DNA of 33,797 nt from Candidatus Parvarchaeota archaeon (GTDB lineage Archaea > Nanobdellota > Nanobdellia > JAFCGN01 > DAOVEB01), in the NCBI GenBank assembly GCA_030669205.1, contig DAOVEB010000005.1:1-33797 (forward strand), given 5' to 3'. Under the pieces are notes generated by a model. That model was not told the origin of the DNA. It made no database searches and worked only from the letters and a program-made list of their open reading frames with translations. Made by a program: the position numbers and the translations under genes. Positions 25,673 through 33,797 of the stretch are shown in pieces (position 1 is the first letter of the stretch; each line of letters opens with the position of its first letter).

Positions 25673-26073
25673 ATTAATTCTTGATCGTTTTCGTTTCCTT
25701 TAGATTGTAAAATCCTTTTCATCACTGAAATAAGCATGTAGGCCTCTTGGGGCAGTTCACATAGTTGCATGTCGTTCAGAATGTCTTTAACAATATATTG
25801 GATGTCCCACACATACCATCTACTCATATAATCATGAACTGACTGTTCCTGGTCGAGAAGCTCTTGGCAGGGGTTTTCCACCACATCATCAAAAGAGAAC
25901 GAGACCTGCATCAATCTTTTGGGATTCAATCTGGAGGTAATATCATCTATCTGTTCTTTGTATGCATTACATGTGCTCTGTTCTTCCCGTGAATCCAACT
26001 GGAGGAGCTGGGCCCAGAAACCAACTTCCTTTTTACTGCTGTAACGCGTTCGGGTGTCCACATGTTTTCCCAT
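25657..26073 (-). CDS. Hypothetical helical protein (AT-rich orphan)
   Basis: 138 aa MGKHVDTRTRYSSKKEVGFWAQLLQLDSREEQ...; TATA-like ATATTTATAA upstream. Confidence 0.7.
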   Translation of the reverse strand: MGKHVDTRTRYSSKKEVGFWAQLLQLDSREEQSTCNAYKEQIDDITSRLNPKRLMQVSFSFDDVVENPCQELLDQEQSVHDYMSRWYVWDIQYIVKDILNDMQLCELPQEAYMLISVMKRILQSKGNENDQELIYYLK

Positions 26074-26171
26074 AGTAAACTATTAGTTACTTTATAGTTA
26101 TAAATATTTCCGTTTTACTGTTCACATCTTAGTCCATTACATTTAAATCCCGCAAGGTTTTATACCCGGCT

Positions 26172-26675
26172 ATGGAGCCTCCGGAAGACAAGAAGTTCGC
26201 CACAGTCGGAGCGATAATCGAGCGGGATGAGTCGCCGGAGCCTGATATAGTTCTTCAGACCAGATGGACAAAGGGCGCGCACTTCAACGGCACCCTTGAA
26301 ATCCCGGCTGGGCACATTGAGCGTGGCGAGCAAGTGTATGACGCGCTCAGACGCGAGGTCAAAGAGGAGTGCGGACTCGAGGTGACTGAAATACGCAACA
26401 GGATTGACACCCTGGCCAAAGGAACTGACATGAGCGTTGCGTTCGTACCTTTCTGTGGTTGCACCTTTATTGGCTCATCGCGCATAGGCTTTGTCTTCGT
26501 GTGCAGAGCTCGCGGGAGGTTGGTGGATAAGGGGTCTGATGACGGCAAGGACGCGAGATGGGTTCGGTTTGGAGAGTTGAAGCGCCTTGTCCAAGACGAA
26601 CCTGAAAGGTTCTTCCCGTACAACCTGGCTGCTCTCAAGTTCTACATCGAGCAGAAGGAAGCTAAGAAACTGTGA
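26172..26675 (+). CDS. NUDIX hydrolase
   Basis: Nudix box GHIERGEQVYDALRREVKEECGLEVTEI. Confidence 0.92.
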   Translation: MEPPEDKKFATVGAIIERDESPEPDIVLQTRWTKGAHFNGTLEIPAGHIERGEQVYDALRREVKEECGLEVTEIRNRIDTLAKGTDMSVAFVPFCGCTFIGSSRIGFVFVCRARGRLVDKGSDDGKDARWVRFGELKRLVQDEPERFFPYNLAALKFYIEQKEAKKL

Positions 26676-26709
26676 CGGTGACAACAACACCAGGCTAACC
26701 AAAATAGTA

Positions 26710-27216
26710 TCATAAATAATATTTTATTATTTTATCCCAAGCTACTGCTATGATAAGTAATGCTACAAACATGACACCAAAAGCTACTCCAATGTTGTTG
26801 TAAGTGCCATCTACTATGAGTAGCAGGTTTCCATATGTGGGCAAATAACTAAGAAATACAAACATACCAACAAGACTCACAATAATAAGTAAGAGCCATA
26901 CACGTTCAAAGGTGATTTTTGGAAATCTACCGCTTGAGTCGTAATCATGTTCCTTAACACCTTCTCTCAGATAACCTTTACCATCAATGTAAACATCGTC
27001 AGGTTCATCGTATGTATATCTATGAAGTCTATTGTGCTCCTCTTCGGTCATAATCTCAAGATTTGAAACATCATTGTTCAACTTGTCGCCATCTATATGA
27101 TGAACTACATATTTCTTAAATGGTAGAGGGTATTTGTCCCTGTTCTTGCGATATATCTTATGGTAGGCAATCTGCCTGTGAATCAGTGTTGAATGTTTCT
27201 TTTCTTCTGTTGTCAT
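26710..27216 (-). CDS. HNH endonuclease domain protein with two C-terminal TM helices
   Basis: YVVHHIDGDKLNNDVSNLEIMTEEEHNRLH (HNH) then ERVWLLLIIVSLVGMFVFLSYL and NIGVAFGVMFVALLIIAVAW. TATA TATATA about 25-30 nt upstream. Confidence 0.85.
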   Translation of the reverse strand: MTTEEKKHSTLIHRQIAYHKIYRKNRDKYPLPFKKYVVHHIDGDKLNNDVSNLEIMTEEEHNRLHRYTYDEPDDVYIDGKGYLREGVKEHDYDSSGRFPKITFERVWLLLIIVSLVGMFVFLSYLPTYGNLLLIVDGTYNNIGVAFGVMFVALLIIAVAWDKIIKYYL

Positions 27217-27324
27217 TCAATAGAATCAACTGAGAATGAGTATATATGGGTTTTGAAGGGAGGGTTGATACCCTCACTTTTTGATTTGATTACATCCCTG
27301 ATGGGAGACAAACTTGGAATACTA

Positions 27325-27396
27325 GGCCGCAGCTGGGAATTGAACCCAGTCCTGGAGGGCCACAACCTCCTGCGCTACCATTACGCTACAGCGGCC
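27325..27396 (-). tRNA. tRNA-His (GTG)
   Basis: Encoded G-1 opposite C73, anticodon loop TTGTGGC, T arm CTGGG-TTCAATT-CCCAG; one U6-U67 acceptor mismatch. Confidence 0.92.
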
Positions 27397-27445
27397 ACAG
27401 AAACAACCCAAACCTTTTAACTTTAAAAGATTTGCCTGGGCTTCC

Positions 27446-27988
27446 ATGGAGTGGTGGGAGGCGCTTCTGGTCGGCATGAACCTGGCTTTTGCAACAGTCG
27501 GCTTTTTCACATACATCCCCCAGCTCTCCGCAACTCCGGTCTGGCTCTGGGTCTTCACACCCGACTGCCCCACTGGCTGGCTGCTCTTCGCGCTGGCCTA
27601 CCTTTACAAGAACAATACCTTCCGGTTCTTCGCCTTCGTCACAGGACTGAAGTATGCGATTTGGACTTTGTCAACCCAAGTGCTCTACTGGGATTATTTC
27701 GTCCAGATTCCGCTTTGGATGGCTGCCATAGTCGCAACACACATACTTCTCTTGGTTGAAGTCTTCCTTCTCAGACCAAGATTTTCATGGAGAGCAGTAG
27801 CGCTCACACTCGCGTTTTTCACGCTTGCTGACGTGTCAGACTACCTACTTGGTACTTGGCCTTGGCTGCCGTCAACACAGTACATCACACCGCTTGCCTG
27901 GACAGCTGTTGTTTTGACACTGGTCGCGCCACTCATACCGCTGGCGTGGCAAACGATAAATAGGCGCAAAAACATGGATGGGACATGA
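27446..27988 (+). CDS. DUF1405-like integral membrane protein
   Basis: MEWWEALLVGMNLAFATVGFFTYIPQLSATPVWLWVFTPDCPTGWLLFALAYLY...; multi-TM. Confidence 0.82.
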   Translation: MEWWEALLVGMNLAFATVGFFTYIPQLSATPVWLWVFTPDCPTGWLLFALAYLYKNNTFRFFAFVTGLKYAIWTLSTQVLYWDYFVQIPLWMAAIVATHILLLVEVFLLRPRFSWRAVALTLAFFTLADVSDYLLGTWPWLPSTQYITPLAWTAVVLTLVAPLIPLAWQTINRRKNMDGT

Positions 27989-28488
27989 TACTCAACTGGC
28001 TGCTCACCTACATGGTTGCATCGTTCTCAGTTCCCCTTGGCTTTCTCATAGCGAGTAAGACCAGATCTGAGTGGAAAGGAAGTATTTTGCCTGAATTGGT
28101 CTCTGACACAATTATACTGGTTGCAGTTGGCGTTGCTTTGTACGTTGCTCTGGGAGCAGAGTCGCTCTCGCTCTACACAGTACTCTTTGGTATTCTTGCT
28201 GGCTACTTCGCAAGGGTGGGTTTTGAGTTCCTACCCTCAGCGTCACTCATCTATTACCTAGATGCAGTGTCTGGGAGCTACCTCCCGGTTGTCCTATCCG
28301 CGCTCTGGCTCGTAAAAGGGTCAGGGTTGAAGTTGCGAGATATGCTCTTCCAGTGGGGCCTCTTCGTCTTGGTTTCTGTTGTCTTTGTCACCTCAGGCCT
28401 TTTCATATTTGCATCCATGTTACCTTTCATAATCTCCTTCTTTTCAGGACTCTCAATCGGACAGCTGGTGAGGTCAGTTGATATATGA
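27985..28488 (+). CDS. Uncharacterised multi-TM membrane protein
   Basis: 167 aa hydrophobic protein; ATGA overlap with upstream gene. Confidence 0.78.
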   Translation: MILNWLLTYMVASFSVPLGFLIASKTRSEWKGSILPELVSDTIILVAVGVALYVALGAESLSLYTVLFGILAGYFARVGFEFLPSASLIYYLDAVSGSYLPVVLSALWLVKGSGLKLRDMLFQWGLFVLVSVVFVTSGLFIFASMLPFIISFFSGLSIGQLVRSVDI

Positions 28489-28693
28489 GGTAGTTGTCAA
28501 GACCAATGCCAAGGAGAGCAAGGTGGTCGACGGCGAACCATTGCGGGTGTGGCTGCGTTCCAAGCCTGTGAAAGGCAAGGCCAATGCGGAATTGATTGAA
28601 GTTCTTGCAAAGCACTTCGGCGTATCGAAGAACAGAGTTACAATAATCTCTGGCTTGACATCAAGAAGGAAGCGGGTTGAGGTCCTGAACTGA
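28478..28693 (+). CDS. DUF167/YggU family protein
   Basis: VVVKTNAKESKVVDGEPLRVWLRSKPVKGKANAELIEVLAKHFGVSKNRVTIISGLTSRRKRVEV; TTG start. Confidence 0.92.
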   Translation: MIYEVVVKTNAKESKVVDGEPLRVWLRSKPVKGKANAELIEVLAKHFGVSKNRVTIISGLTSRRKRVEVLN

Positions 28694-28732
28694 CCAGAAA
28701 GGTTTAAAGATACCGCCTCCCGGCAAAACCAT

Positions 28733-29233
28733 ATGTCTGGAGGCCGTGCGACCTTTGTTTCTCTTGATGATGTGATTGAGTCAACAGAGGATACGTGCTT
28801 GGTGGTGCATCCATTCTACACACAGGAGGTTCTTCAGGACAGGCGGTATGTGGAGGACATTAGGGCCCTGTTCTTCGGTTTTCCTGGCCAGCTCTTTGTC
28901 CTGAGTCCAAGTGACGGACATAAGACAACGCTGGACGTACTTTTCAGTGATGGATTCCGGGAACCTTCGGCATATGAAGGCAGGTTTATCATGACCAAGA
29001 ACCGGTCTTCTGAGATAAGTGAGGAGTACGCCGGTGTTCTTGAGTCACACATAGAAGACAACAAACCCGGAACAGTGTATTATGCCGGCGGATACGTCGG
29101 CACCCACATCTTTACAAGGGGCTGCCTGACCCAGGTTATGGACGAGATAAGGAGTTTATATCCGCGATGCGATAGCATACTCATCGATGGCTGCGTCTTT
29201 GACTGGAACGGCCAAGTAATCAGGAGGCTGTGA
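28733..29233 (+). CDS. Hypothetical protein, alpha/beta
   Basis: 166 aa MSGGRATFVSLDDVIESTEDTCLVVHPFYTQEVLQ...YYAGGYVGTHIFTRGCLTQVMDEIRSLYPRCDSILIDGC; no family assigned. Confidence 0.75.
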   Translation: MSGGRATFVSLDDVIESTEDTCLVVHPFYTQEVLQDRRYVEDIRALFFGFPGQLFVLSPSDGHKTTLDVLFSDGFREPSAYEGRFIMTKNRSSEISEEYAGVLESHIEDNKPGTVYYAGGYVGTHIFTRGCLTQVMDEIRSLYPRCDSILIDGCVFDWNGQVIRRL

Positions 29234-29236
29234 AGT

Positions 29237-29647
29237 TCAGTATTCCCTATAACCTTCTGCAAGCGGATGTCCTTTGCACGATAAGTTGAACTTCTTGTAC
29301 CAGCCGAACGGCGAACGCGCCACGATTATTCCCTCATTTTTGAGTGCTTCCTCCATCTCTTGCAGCACCTGCTTCGCAAGTTTTGCAGAGCCAAGGCTCT
29401 TGCTCAGGTGCGCGTATGGGTAGATGAGAACTATTTCCGGCTTGATGCGGCCCACATCAATCTTGGTGTTTTCAACGAACGCCTTGAGAATCTCGTCATG
29501 CCTGTTCTCGTCCCGTTTCTCATAGCAGGTGAAGCAGACCAATACATTGTCATAACCGGCTTTCATGGTTCCGTCATGCTCGGCAACAGGTGTCTCCTTT
29601 ATCGCCTCGTAGTCGAACTCTGTGCAGTGAAGGTTGAGAATCTTCAT
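29237..29647 (-). CDS. Stand-alone archaeal-type threonyl-tRNA synthetase editing domain
   Basis: MKILNLHCTEFDYEA...VLVCFTCYEKRDE...IVLIYPYAHLSKSLGSAKLAKQVLQEMEEAL...ARSPFGWYKKFNLSCKGHPLAE: archaeal ThrRS N-terminal (DTD-like) domain. Confidence 0.92.
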   Translation of the reverse strand: MKILNLHCTEFDYEAIKETPVAEHDGTMKAGYDNVLVCFTCYEKRDENRHDEILKAFVENTKIDVGRIKPEIVLIYPYAHLSKSLGSAKLAKQVLQEMEEALKNEGIIVARSPFGWYKKFNLSCKGHPLAEGYREY

Positions 29648-29699
29648 GGTAATGGCTTTACCGTCAACCTATTTAAAGGATTTTTGGATAATTTCACTT

Positions 29700-30272
29700 A
29701 TGTTTAGGGATGATGATATATCTGAACTGTTTAGGAAGCGAATTACTGATCTCTTGAGAAAGTTTGCCGATGAACATGCAGATTACGGAGACATTAGGAA
29801 GAAAGTGGATGAAATGGCTTCAATCTTTCCCGGACACATCAGCTTTGGAGGGGTCAAAATAGAGGGTGATAACATCACATTTTTTGGAGATGGTCCTCCA
29901 GAAGAGATCATGAAGCGTTTATCCAAAGTTTTTGGAGATAGAATATTTAGTCAACTTCCAATCATTTATGAGCAAGAAAAGAAATCCCTTATCATCAGAA
30001 GTACCATTGATGTAATAAAAGAGAATGACCAATATAGGGTCGTCGCAGAGTTGGGGTCCCTGTACTCTCCAAAATGCAAACACAGGGTTAAGTCTTACCC
30101 TGGCGGTCTCACACTGGAACTGGAATGTAAAAAGGAACGCGAGGAGATGGAGCTATCCGGAAACATTGATCTCAGAGAGAGATTAGAAGATGGTTACTAT
30201 GATGGCAGGTTCAATGTACTCAAAAATCACATTACAAATAGTATCCTAGAAGTTCTAGTAAAAAAGGCTTAA
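29700..30272 (+). CDS. Hypothetical protein between the two ThrRS pieces
   Basis: 190 aa MFRDDDISELFRKRITDLLRKFADEHADYG...; opposite strand to both ThrRS genes; no family recognised. Confidence 0.75.
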   Translation: MFRDDDISELFRKRITDLLRKFADEHADYGDIRKKVDEMASIFPGHISFGGVKIEGDNITFFGDGPPEEIMKRLSKVFGDRIFSQLPIIYEQEKKSLIIRSTIDVIKENDQYRVVAELGSLYSPKCKHRVKSYPGGLTLELECKKEREEMELSGNIDLRERLEDGYYDGRFNVLKNHITNSILEVLVKKA

Positions 30273-31771
30273 AGCTCTTCTTGGCTCCAGGCCACGAATA
30301 TCGGCCGCTTGCTCATCCTTGTTGGGATGTACATTGGCCGATATGGTTTGTCGCCAATCTGTTCCTTGAGCTCTTTCACAAACTCCTCAAGTGTCCACTT
30401 ATTCATGTGGTCCTTCTTCAAGGTGGACTTCCTGCGCACCACAACCGGCAATTTTTCACCTTTCGTCTCCTTGTCACCTATAACAATAATGTATGGCACC
30501 CACTTTGCCTTGGCATCAAAGACCTTTCTGCCCAAACGTTCGTTCCTGTCGTCGATTCCGACTCGTATACCCTCGTAGCACAGTGCTTCTGAAAGTTCAA
30601 CCGCCTTCTCGTCATGCCTGTCTGCGACTGTCAGAACCCTCACCTGCTCTGGCTCGAGCCATAACGGGAGATGAGGTAATCTCATCCTTGAAGCCCGCTC
30701 CAGCAATGCATACATGACCCTCTCGATTGCGCCGCTTGGCGAGCAGTGGAGTATTATCGGCTCCTTCTGCGTGTTGTCCTTGTCAGTGAACCTTATCTTG
30801 TAGTTGTTCGCGTTCTCCACGTCTATCTGGTCAGTTGCCAGTGCAGCCGCCTTGTCGAGCGTGTCTATAAAGTTCAGCTCATACTTGAACACGAAATAGA
30901 AGTGCTGCTTGTTCCACATCTCGAGCAGCGCAGGCTTTCTGAACCTCTTCACCAGGTTTCTGACAACGTCCTTGTTTTTGTTGTAGAACGGACGCACGAT
31001 TCTCACAGCAAGTTCAAAGTCCTTTGATACGCTGAAACCTATGTTACTGTTGACATTTAGGACCATACTGAACCTGTCCATCAGCTCCTCTTTTGCAGAG
31101 TCCATGTCTGCGCAGAACGCGTGGCAGTCTGGCATTGTAAACGTCCGAAGGCGATGCAAACCAACGAGCTCTCCCCGTTTTTCGAGCCGGAAGGAGTACT
31201 TTGTGAGCTCGTACATCTTCATCGGCATGTTCTTGTGGGATATCACCATGTCCTTTGCCATGAGAAACTGGCCAAAGCAGGCCGAGAACCTCAGGAAAAG
31301 GTCCTTTTTCACCGACTTCACTATGTACTGCCTTGCAGGAAACCTGTCCAGATAGGTTTTGAGCGTTGGATGTTTGAAGTCGTACATTATTGGAGTCTCG
31401 ACCTTCATAGCCCCATAATGATTCACAACATGGGCGTTTACCATGTCGATGAGCAGGTCGCGGATGAGCTCGCCGTTTGGGTAGTATCTCATATTTCCCG
31501 GATCGCTTGCCGGCTCGTAATCAGCCAGTTCCAGTTTTCTCATGTACTTCACGTGTACCGGCTCTTCCTTGACCTCGCGCGACTTAGCCATCTCGTACAT
31601 CGCGAGCTTCTTGAGATTAAATCGCTTTTTGAAGTTGTAGCCGACTACGTCGCCATCCTTTATTTTTAGGGGATTGAGCTTACCACTCGGCTCTACGATA
31701 TACCATGAACTCTTGAGCGTCTCTTCAGCTATGAGAGCCCTTGAGACCTCCTTATCCTGTTCATTTACCAT
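30269..31771 (-). CDS. thrS: Threonyl-tRNA synthetase catalytic plus anticodon-binding domains, lacking the N-terminal editing domain
   Basis: NPLKIKDGDVVGYNF, GMKVETPIMYDF-type motif 1, RFSACFGQFLMAKDM, LHRLRTFTMPDCHAFCADMDSA, LHCSPSGAIERVMYALLERA, LPLWLEPEQVRVLTV. Confidence 0.95.
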   Translation of the reverse strand: MVNEQDKEVSRALIAEETLKSSWYIVEPSGKLNPLKIKDGDVVGYNFKKRFNLKKLAMYEMAKSREVKEEPVHVKYMRKLELADYEPASDPGNMRYYPNGELIRDLLIDMVNAHVVNHYGAMKVETPIMYDFKHPTLKTYLDRFPARQYIVKSVKKDLFLRFSACFGQFLMAKDMVISHKNMPMKMYELTKYSFRLEKRGELVGLHRLRTFTMPDCHAFCADMDSAKEELMDRFSMVLNVNSNIGFSVSKDFELAVRIVRPFYNKNKDVVRNLVKRFRKPALLEMWNKQHFYFVFKYELNFIDTLDKAAALATDQIDVENANNYKIRFTDKDNTQKEPIILHCSPSGAIERVMYALLERASRMRLPHLPLWLEPEQVRVLTVADRHDEKAVELSEALCYEGIRVGIDDRNERLGRKVFDAKAKWVPYIIVIGDKETKGEKLPVVVRRKSTLKKDHMNKWTLEEFVKELKEQIGDKPYRPMYIPTRMSKRPIFVAWSQEEL

Positions 31772-31863
31772 GGTATTAATTCATCCTCGCACATCTTTAT
31801 AAATCTTATATCTGCCTCCAACTTTGAAAATATTTAAAAATCCGCTCATCAGAGGTTCATTTG

Positions 31864-32088
31864 ATGGTTAAGATAGAGGGCAAGGAGGGGTTGTTTAATA
31901 TCCCTCCATCATACTGTCCGCCATTTGGGGACCTAGGGATAGACTTCTCCAAAATCAATTCCAATCTGTACTCTCACAAACAAATTGAAGTAATAGATGG
32001 TTATGTCAACATCTTTCCTACTGGGAAGATAGAAGTCTACAAGATACTCACCGATTATAGCCCAAGTCCTGACCAACAATCTATATAA
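31864..32088 (+). CDS. Hypothetical small protein (AT-rich orphan)
   Basis: 74 aa MVKIEGKEGLFNIPPSYCPPFGDLGIDFSK...; TATA-like TATTTAAAAAT about 30 nt upstream. Confidence 0.6.
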   Translation: MVKIEGKEGLFNIPPSYCPPFGDLGIDFSKINSNLYSHKQIEVIDGYVNIFPTGKIEVYKILTDYSPSPDQQSI

Positions 32089-32111
32089 ACCCAATCCATG
32101 TATTGTTCATC

Positions 32112-32774
32112 ATGGTGGCTCCTGAAAACCCGTTTCTGTCGATTGTACCGAGGAGGAACGAGAAGATAATCGACATGGTCTCAATTGTCAAGGAGCTCAG
32201 GGAGCTCGTCACTGAGACCCTGAAAGGTGATGTTCTAATTGTTCTGAAAGGTGGCTATGGCTCTGGCAAGACCCTGATTTCAGAGCATCTGGCAAAGTTC
32301 TTGAAAAAGAAGAATGTTGAAGTCAGGCGCCTAACTTGCACCCAAGAGATTATTGATGACATCCGTGCAATCCCTGACGAGCGCAAGAAAGACATCTTTG
32401 TTGTTGTGGACGGCCTAGATGTCTGCATGGGCATGGACGAAGTGATGACAAACAAGCTTCTTGACCTGTTGATGGAGAGGAGCAGCAAAGGTCTCACATT
32501 TCTTCTTGAGTGCACTCCGGACGTCTTGGAGAGGTTCTATTCGCTCAACAGGAGATTTGAAAAGTTTTCCAGGGTTGTGAATATCATGCCCATAGGCTAC
32601 GACGAGGCGAGGGAGCTGGTGGTTTCCAGACTGAACGAAATCCGGAAGCGAAAGTCAGAGTCGGTTGAGCCATTCACAGAGGATGAACTTAAAAAATACT
32701 GGAAGACTTCGCGTGGCAACCCACGCATGATACTGATGCTCTGCCAAAGTATGTACGACAGGAAGGTTCAATGA
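32112..32774 (+). CDS. AAA/Cdc6-like P-loop ATPase
   Basis: VLKGGYGSGKTLISEHLAKFL (Walker A), DIFVVVDGLDV (Walker B-like), YWKTSRGNPRMILMLCQ (sensor 2-like). Confidence 0.85.
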   Translation: MVAPENPFLSIVPRRNEKIIDMVSIVKELRELVTETLKGDVLIVLKGGYGSGKTLISEHLAKFLKKKNVEVRRLTCTQEIIDDIRAIPDERKKDIFVVVDGLDVCMGMDEVMTNKLLDLLMERSSKGLTFLLECTPDVLERFYSLNRRFEKFSRVVNIMPIGYDEARELVVSRLNEIRKRKSESVEPFTEDELKKYWKTSRGNPRMILMLCQSMYDRKVQ

Positions 32775-33553
32775 AATACTCTTTTGTCCTCCTCACCATA
32801 ACAGTCAGCCTTTTCCTCCTTTGTGAGCTCTTTGGGCTCCACGTGAGCAATGTTTATTCAACAGCAGATCTTCCTTATGGCATTGAACCTCCTGAGATGG
32901 GAGGTATGGATGCAGTCTTCTATCTGCTCTTTGCCATAATCTTCATGACGGTATTCCTGCTTCTGCTGCAACGCCTGAGGTTGCAGAGATTCATCAAACT
33001 TTGGTTTGGCGTCGCATTCTTCCTATGTGTTTCAGTGTCACTCTCGGTCTTTGTATCTGAATGGATGGCGATGGTCGGTGCCTTCACACTTTTGATACTG
33101 AGGGTCAGGGAGAAGGATCTCTATGTGCACAACATAGGCGAGATATTCGTATATGGTGGTGTAGCTGCTATATTTGTGCCAATCTTAACTCCGCTATCAA
33201 TCTTTTTTCTCATGGTAATAGTCTCCATATACGATTTCATATCTGTTTTCGTGACCAAGCACATGGTCGCCTTGGCAGAGGGGCAGAGGGAACTCGGAAT
33301 CTTTTCAGGACTTCTGCTGAAGTACAAGGATGAAGTTGGTCTCCTGGGCGGCGGGGACATAGCCTTTCCGTTGCTTTTTGCCTCTGTTGCGATGCGGGAA
33401 CTTGGCACGGTTTCAGCGCTCTTTTCGGTTTACGGCGCAACAGCAGGACTCATAGCCCTTATACTATTAGGAAGAAAGAACAAGTACTACCCAGCACTCC
33501 CATTTTTAACGCTTGGAACGCTTTTTGGCTTTGCGCTTTCCCTTATCTTCTAA
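32771..33553 (+). CDS. Presenilin/SPP-like intramembrane aspartyl protease
   Basis: Multi-TM protein with SIYDFISV (YD), LLGGGDIAFPLL (GxGD) and YPALPFLTLG (PAL). Confidence 0.92.
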   Translation: MKYSFVLLTITVSLFLLCELFGLHVSNVYSTADLPYGIEPPEMGGMDAVFYLLFAIIFMTVFLLLLQRLRLQRFIKLWFGVAFFLCVSVSLSVFVSEWMAMVGAFTLLILRVREKDLYVHNIGEIFVYGGVAAIFVPILTPLSIFFLMVIVSIYDFISVFVTKHMVALAEGQRELGIFSGLLLKYKDEVGLLGGGDIAFPLLFASVAMRELGTVSALFSVYGATAGLIALILLGRKNKYYPALPFLTLGTLFGFALSLIF

Positions 33554-33748
33554 CTCCTCTTGGATATCTTCGAGAATATCCTCCTGCTTTGCTATCTCTT
33601 TGAGCTCCACAACTTCCATATTCTTTATCTTTTCAAGCATCGCTCTCATGTTCCTGTCTATTCTTATGAGGAACTTCAGCTCATAGACGACTGCTGCAGC
33701 AAAACCAAGAAGAATTCCCAAGACAAGTGCAAGTGTCTCTTCAACCAT
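33506..33748 (-). CDS. Small single-TM protein with coiled coil and basic tail
   Basis: 80 aa: LALVLGILLGFAAAVVYEL TM helix, then coiled coil and KGKRKAKKRSKR; 48-nt convergent overlap with the protease gene. Confidence 0.65.
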   Translation of the reverse strand: MVEETLALVLGILLGFAAAVVYELKFLIRIDRNMRAMLEKIKNMEVVELKEIAKQEDILEDIQEELEDKGKRKAKKRSKR

Positions 33749-33797
33749 ATTATATCAGAAAATTATAGAAGGGGCTTATTTAAAGAACTTTCGATTT

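Noticed and set aside
28733-29233. Isochorismatase-like reading of the 166-aa protein
   Set aside because: The GGYVGTHIFTRGCLTQVMDEIR segment is only superficially similar; catalytic Asp/Lys context not found, so left as hypothetical.
31121-31669. 182-aa plus-strand ORF antisense to ThrRS
   Set aside because: Shadow ORF opposite a conserved synthetase gene.
1-33797. CRISPR arrays, transposons, integrases, rRNA
   Set aside because: No regularly spaced repeats, transposase/integrase motifs or rRNA-like sequence seen by eye.

Overview
This 33.8 kb window is a gene-dense archaeal chromosome segment. Markers are TFB, ABCE1/Rli1, LSm, ribosomal proteins L37e, S8e and L35Ae, Trm1, archaeal-type HisRS and ThrRS, TATA-type promoters often close to start codons, and a tRNA(CAU) with an intron. 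The lineage cannot be fixed by eye; the many small orphan genes would suit a DPANN-like or poorly sampled euryarchaeal genome. Most of the window is housekeeping. I saw no CRISPR array, transposase, integrase or rRNA. The points most worth checking are: (1) ThrRS is split into a catalytic gene and a stand-alone editing-domain gene, in permuted order, around an opposite-strand orphan; (2) a four-gene operon (10621-15071) joins two uncharacterised proteins, a xylose-isomerase-like TIM barrel with a coiled-coil insertion, and a nucleotidyltransferase that has a paralogue just across a divergent helical orphan; (3) an AT-rich intergenic region (21700-21915) has palindromes flanking a TATA box, pairable ends and a terminator-like hairpin, so it may be an unannotated small RNA, and its promoter layout resembles that of the helical orphan at 9797; (4) an A10 tract shifts the reading frame of an Era-like GTPase gene; (5) an AAA ATPase gene overlaps a presenilin-like intramembrane protease gene; (6) an HNH nuclease carries C-terminal transmembrane helices. 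All assignments come from reading the sequence and recognising motifs; no searches were run.
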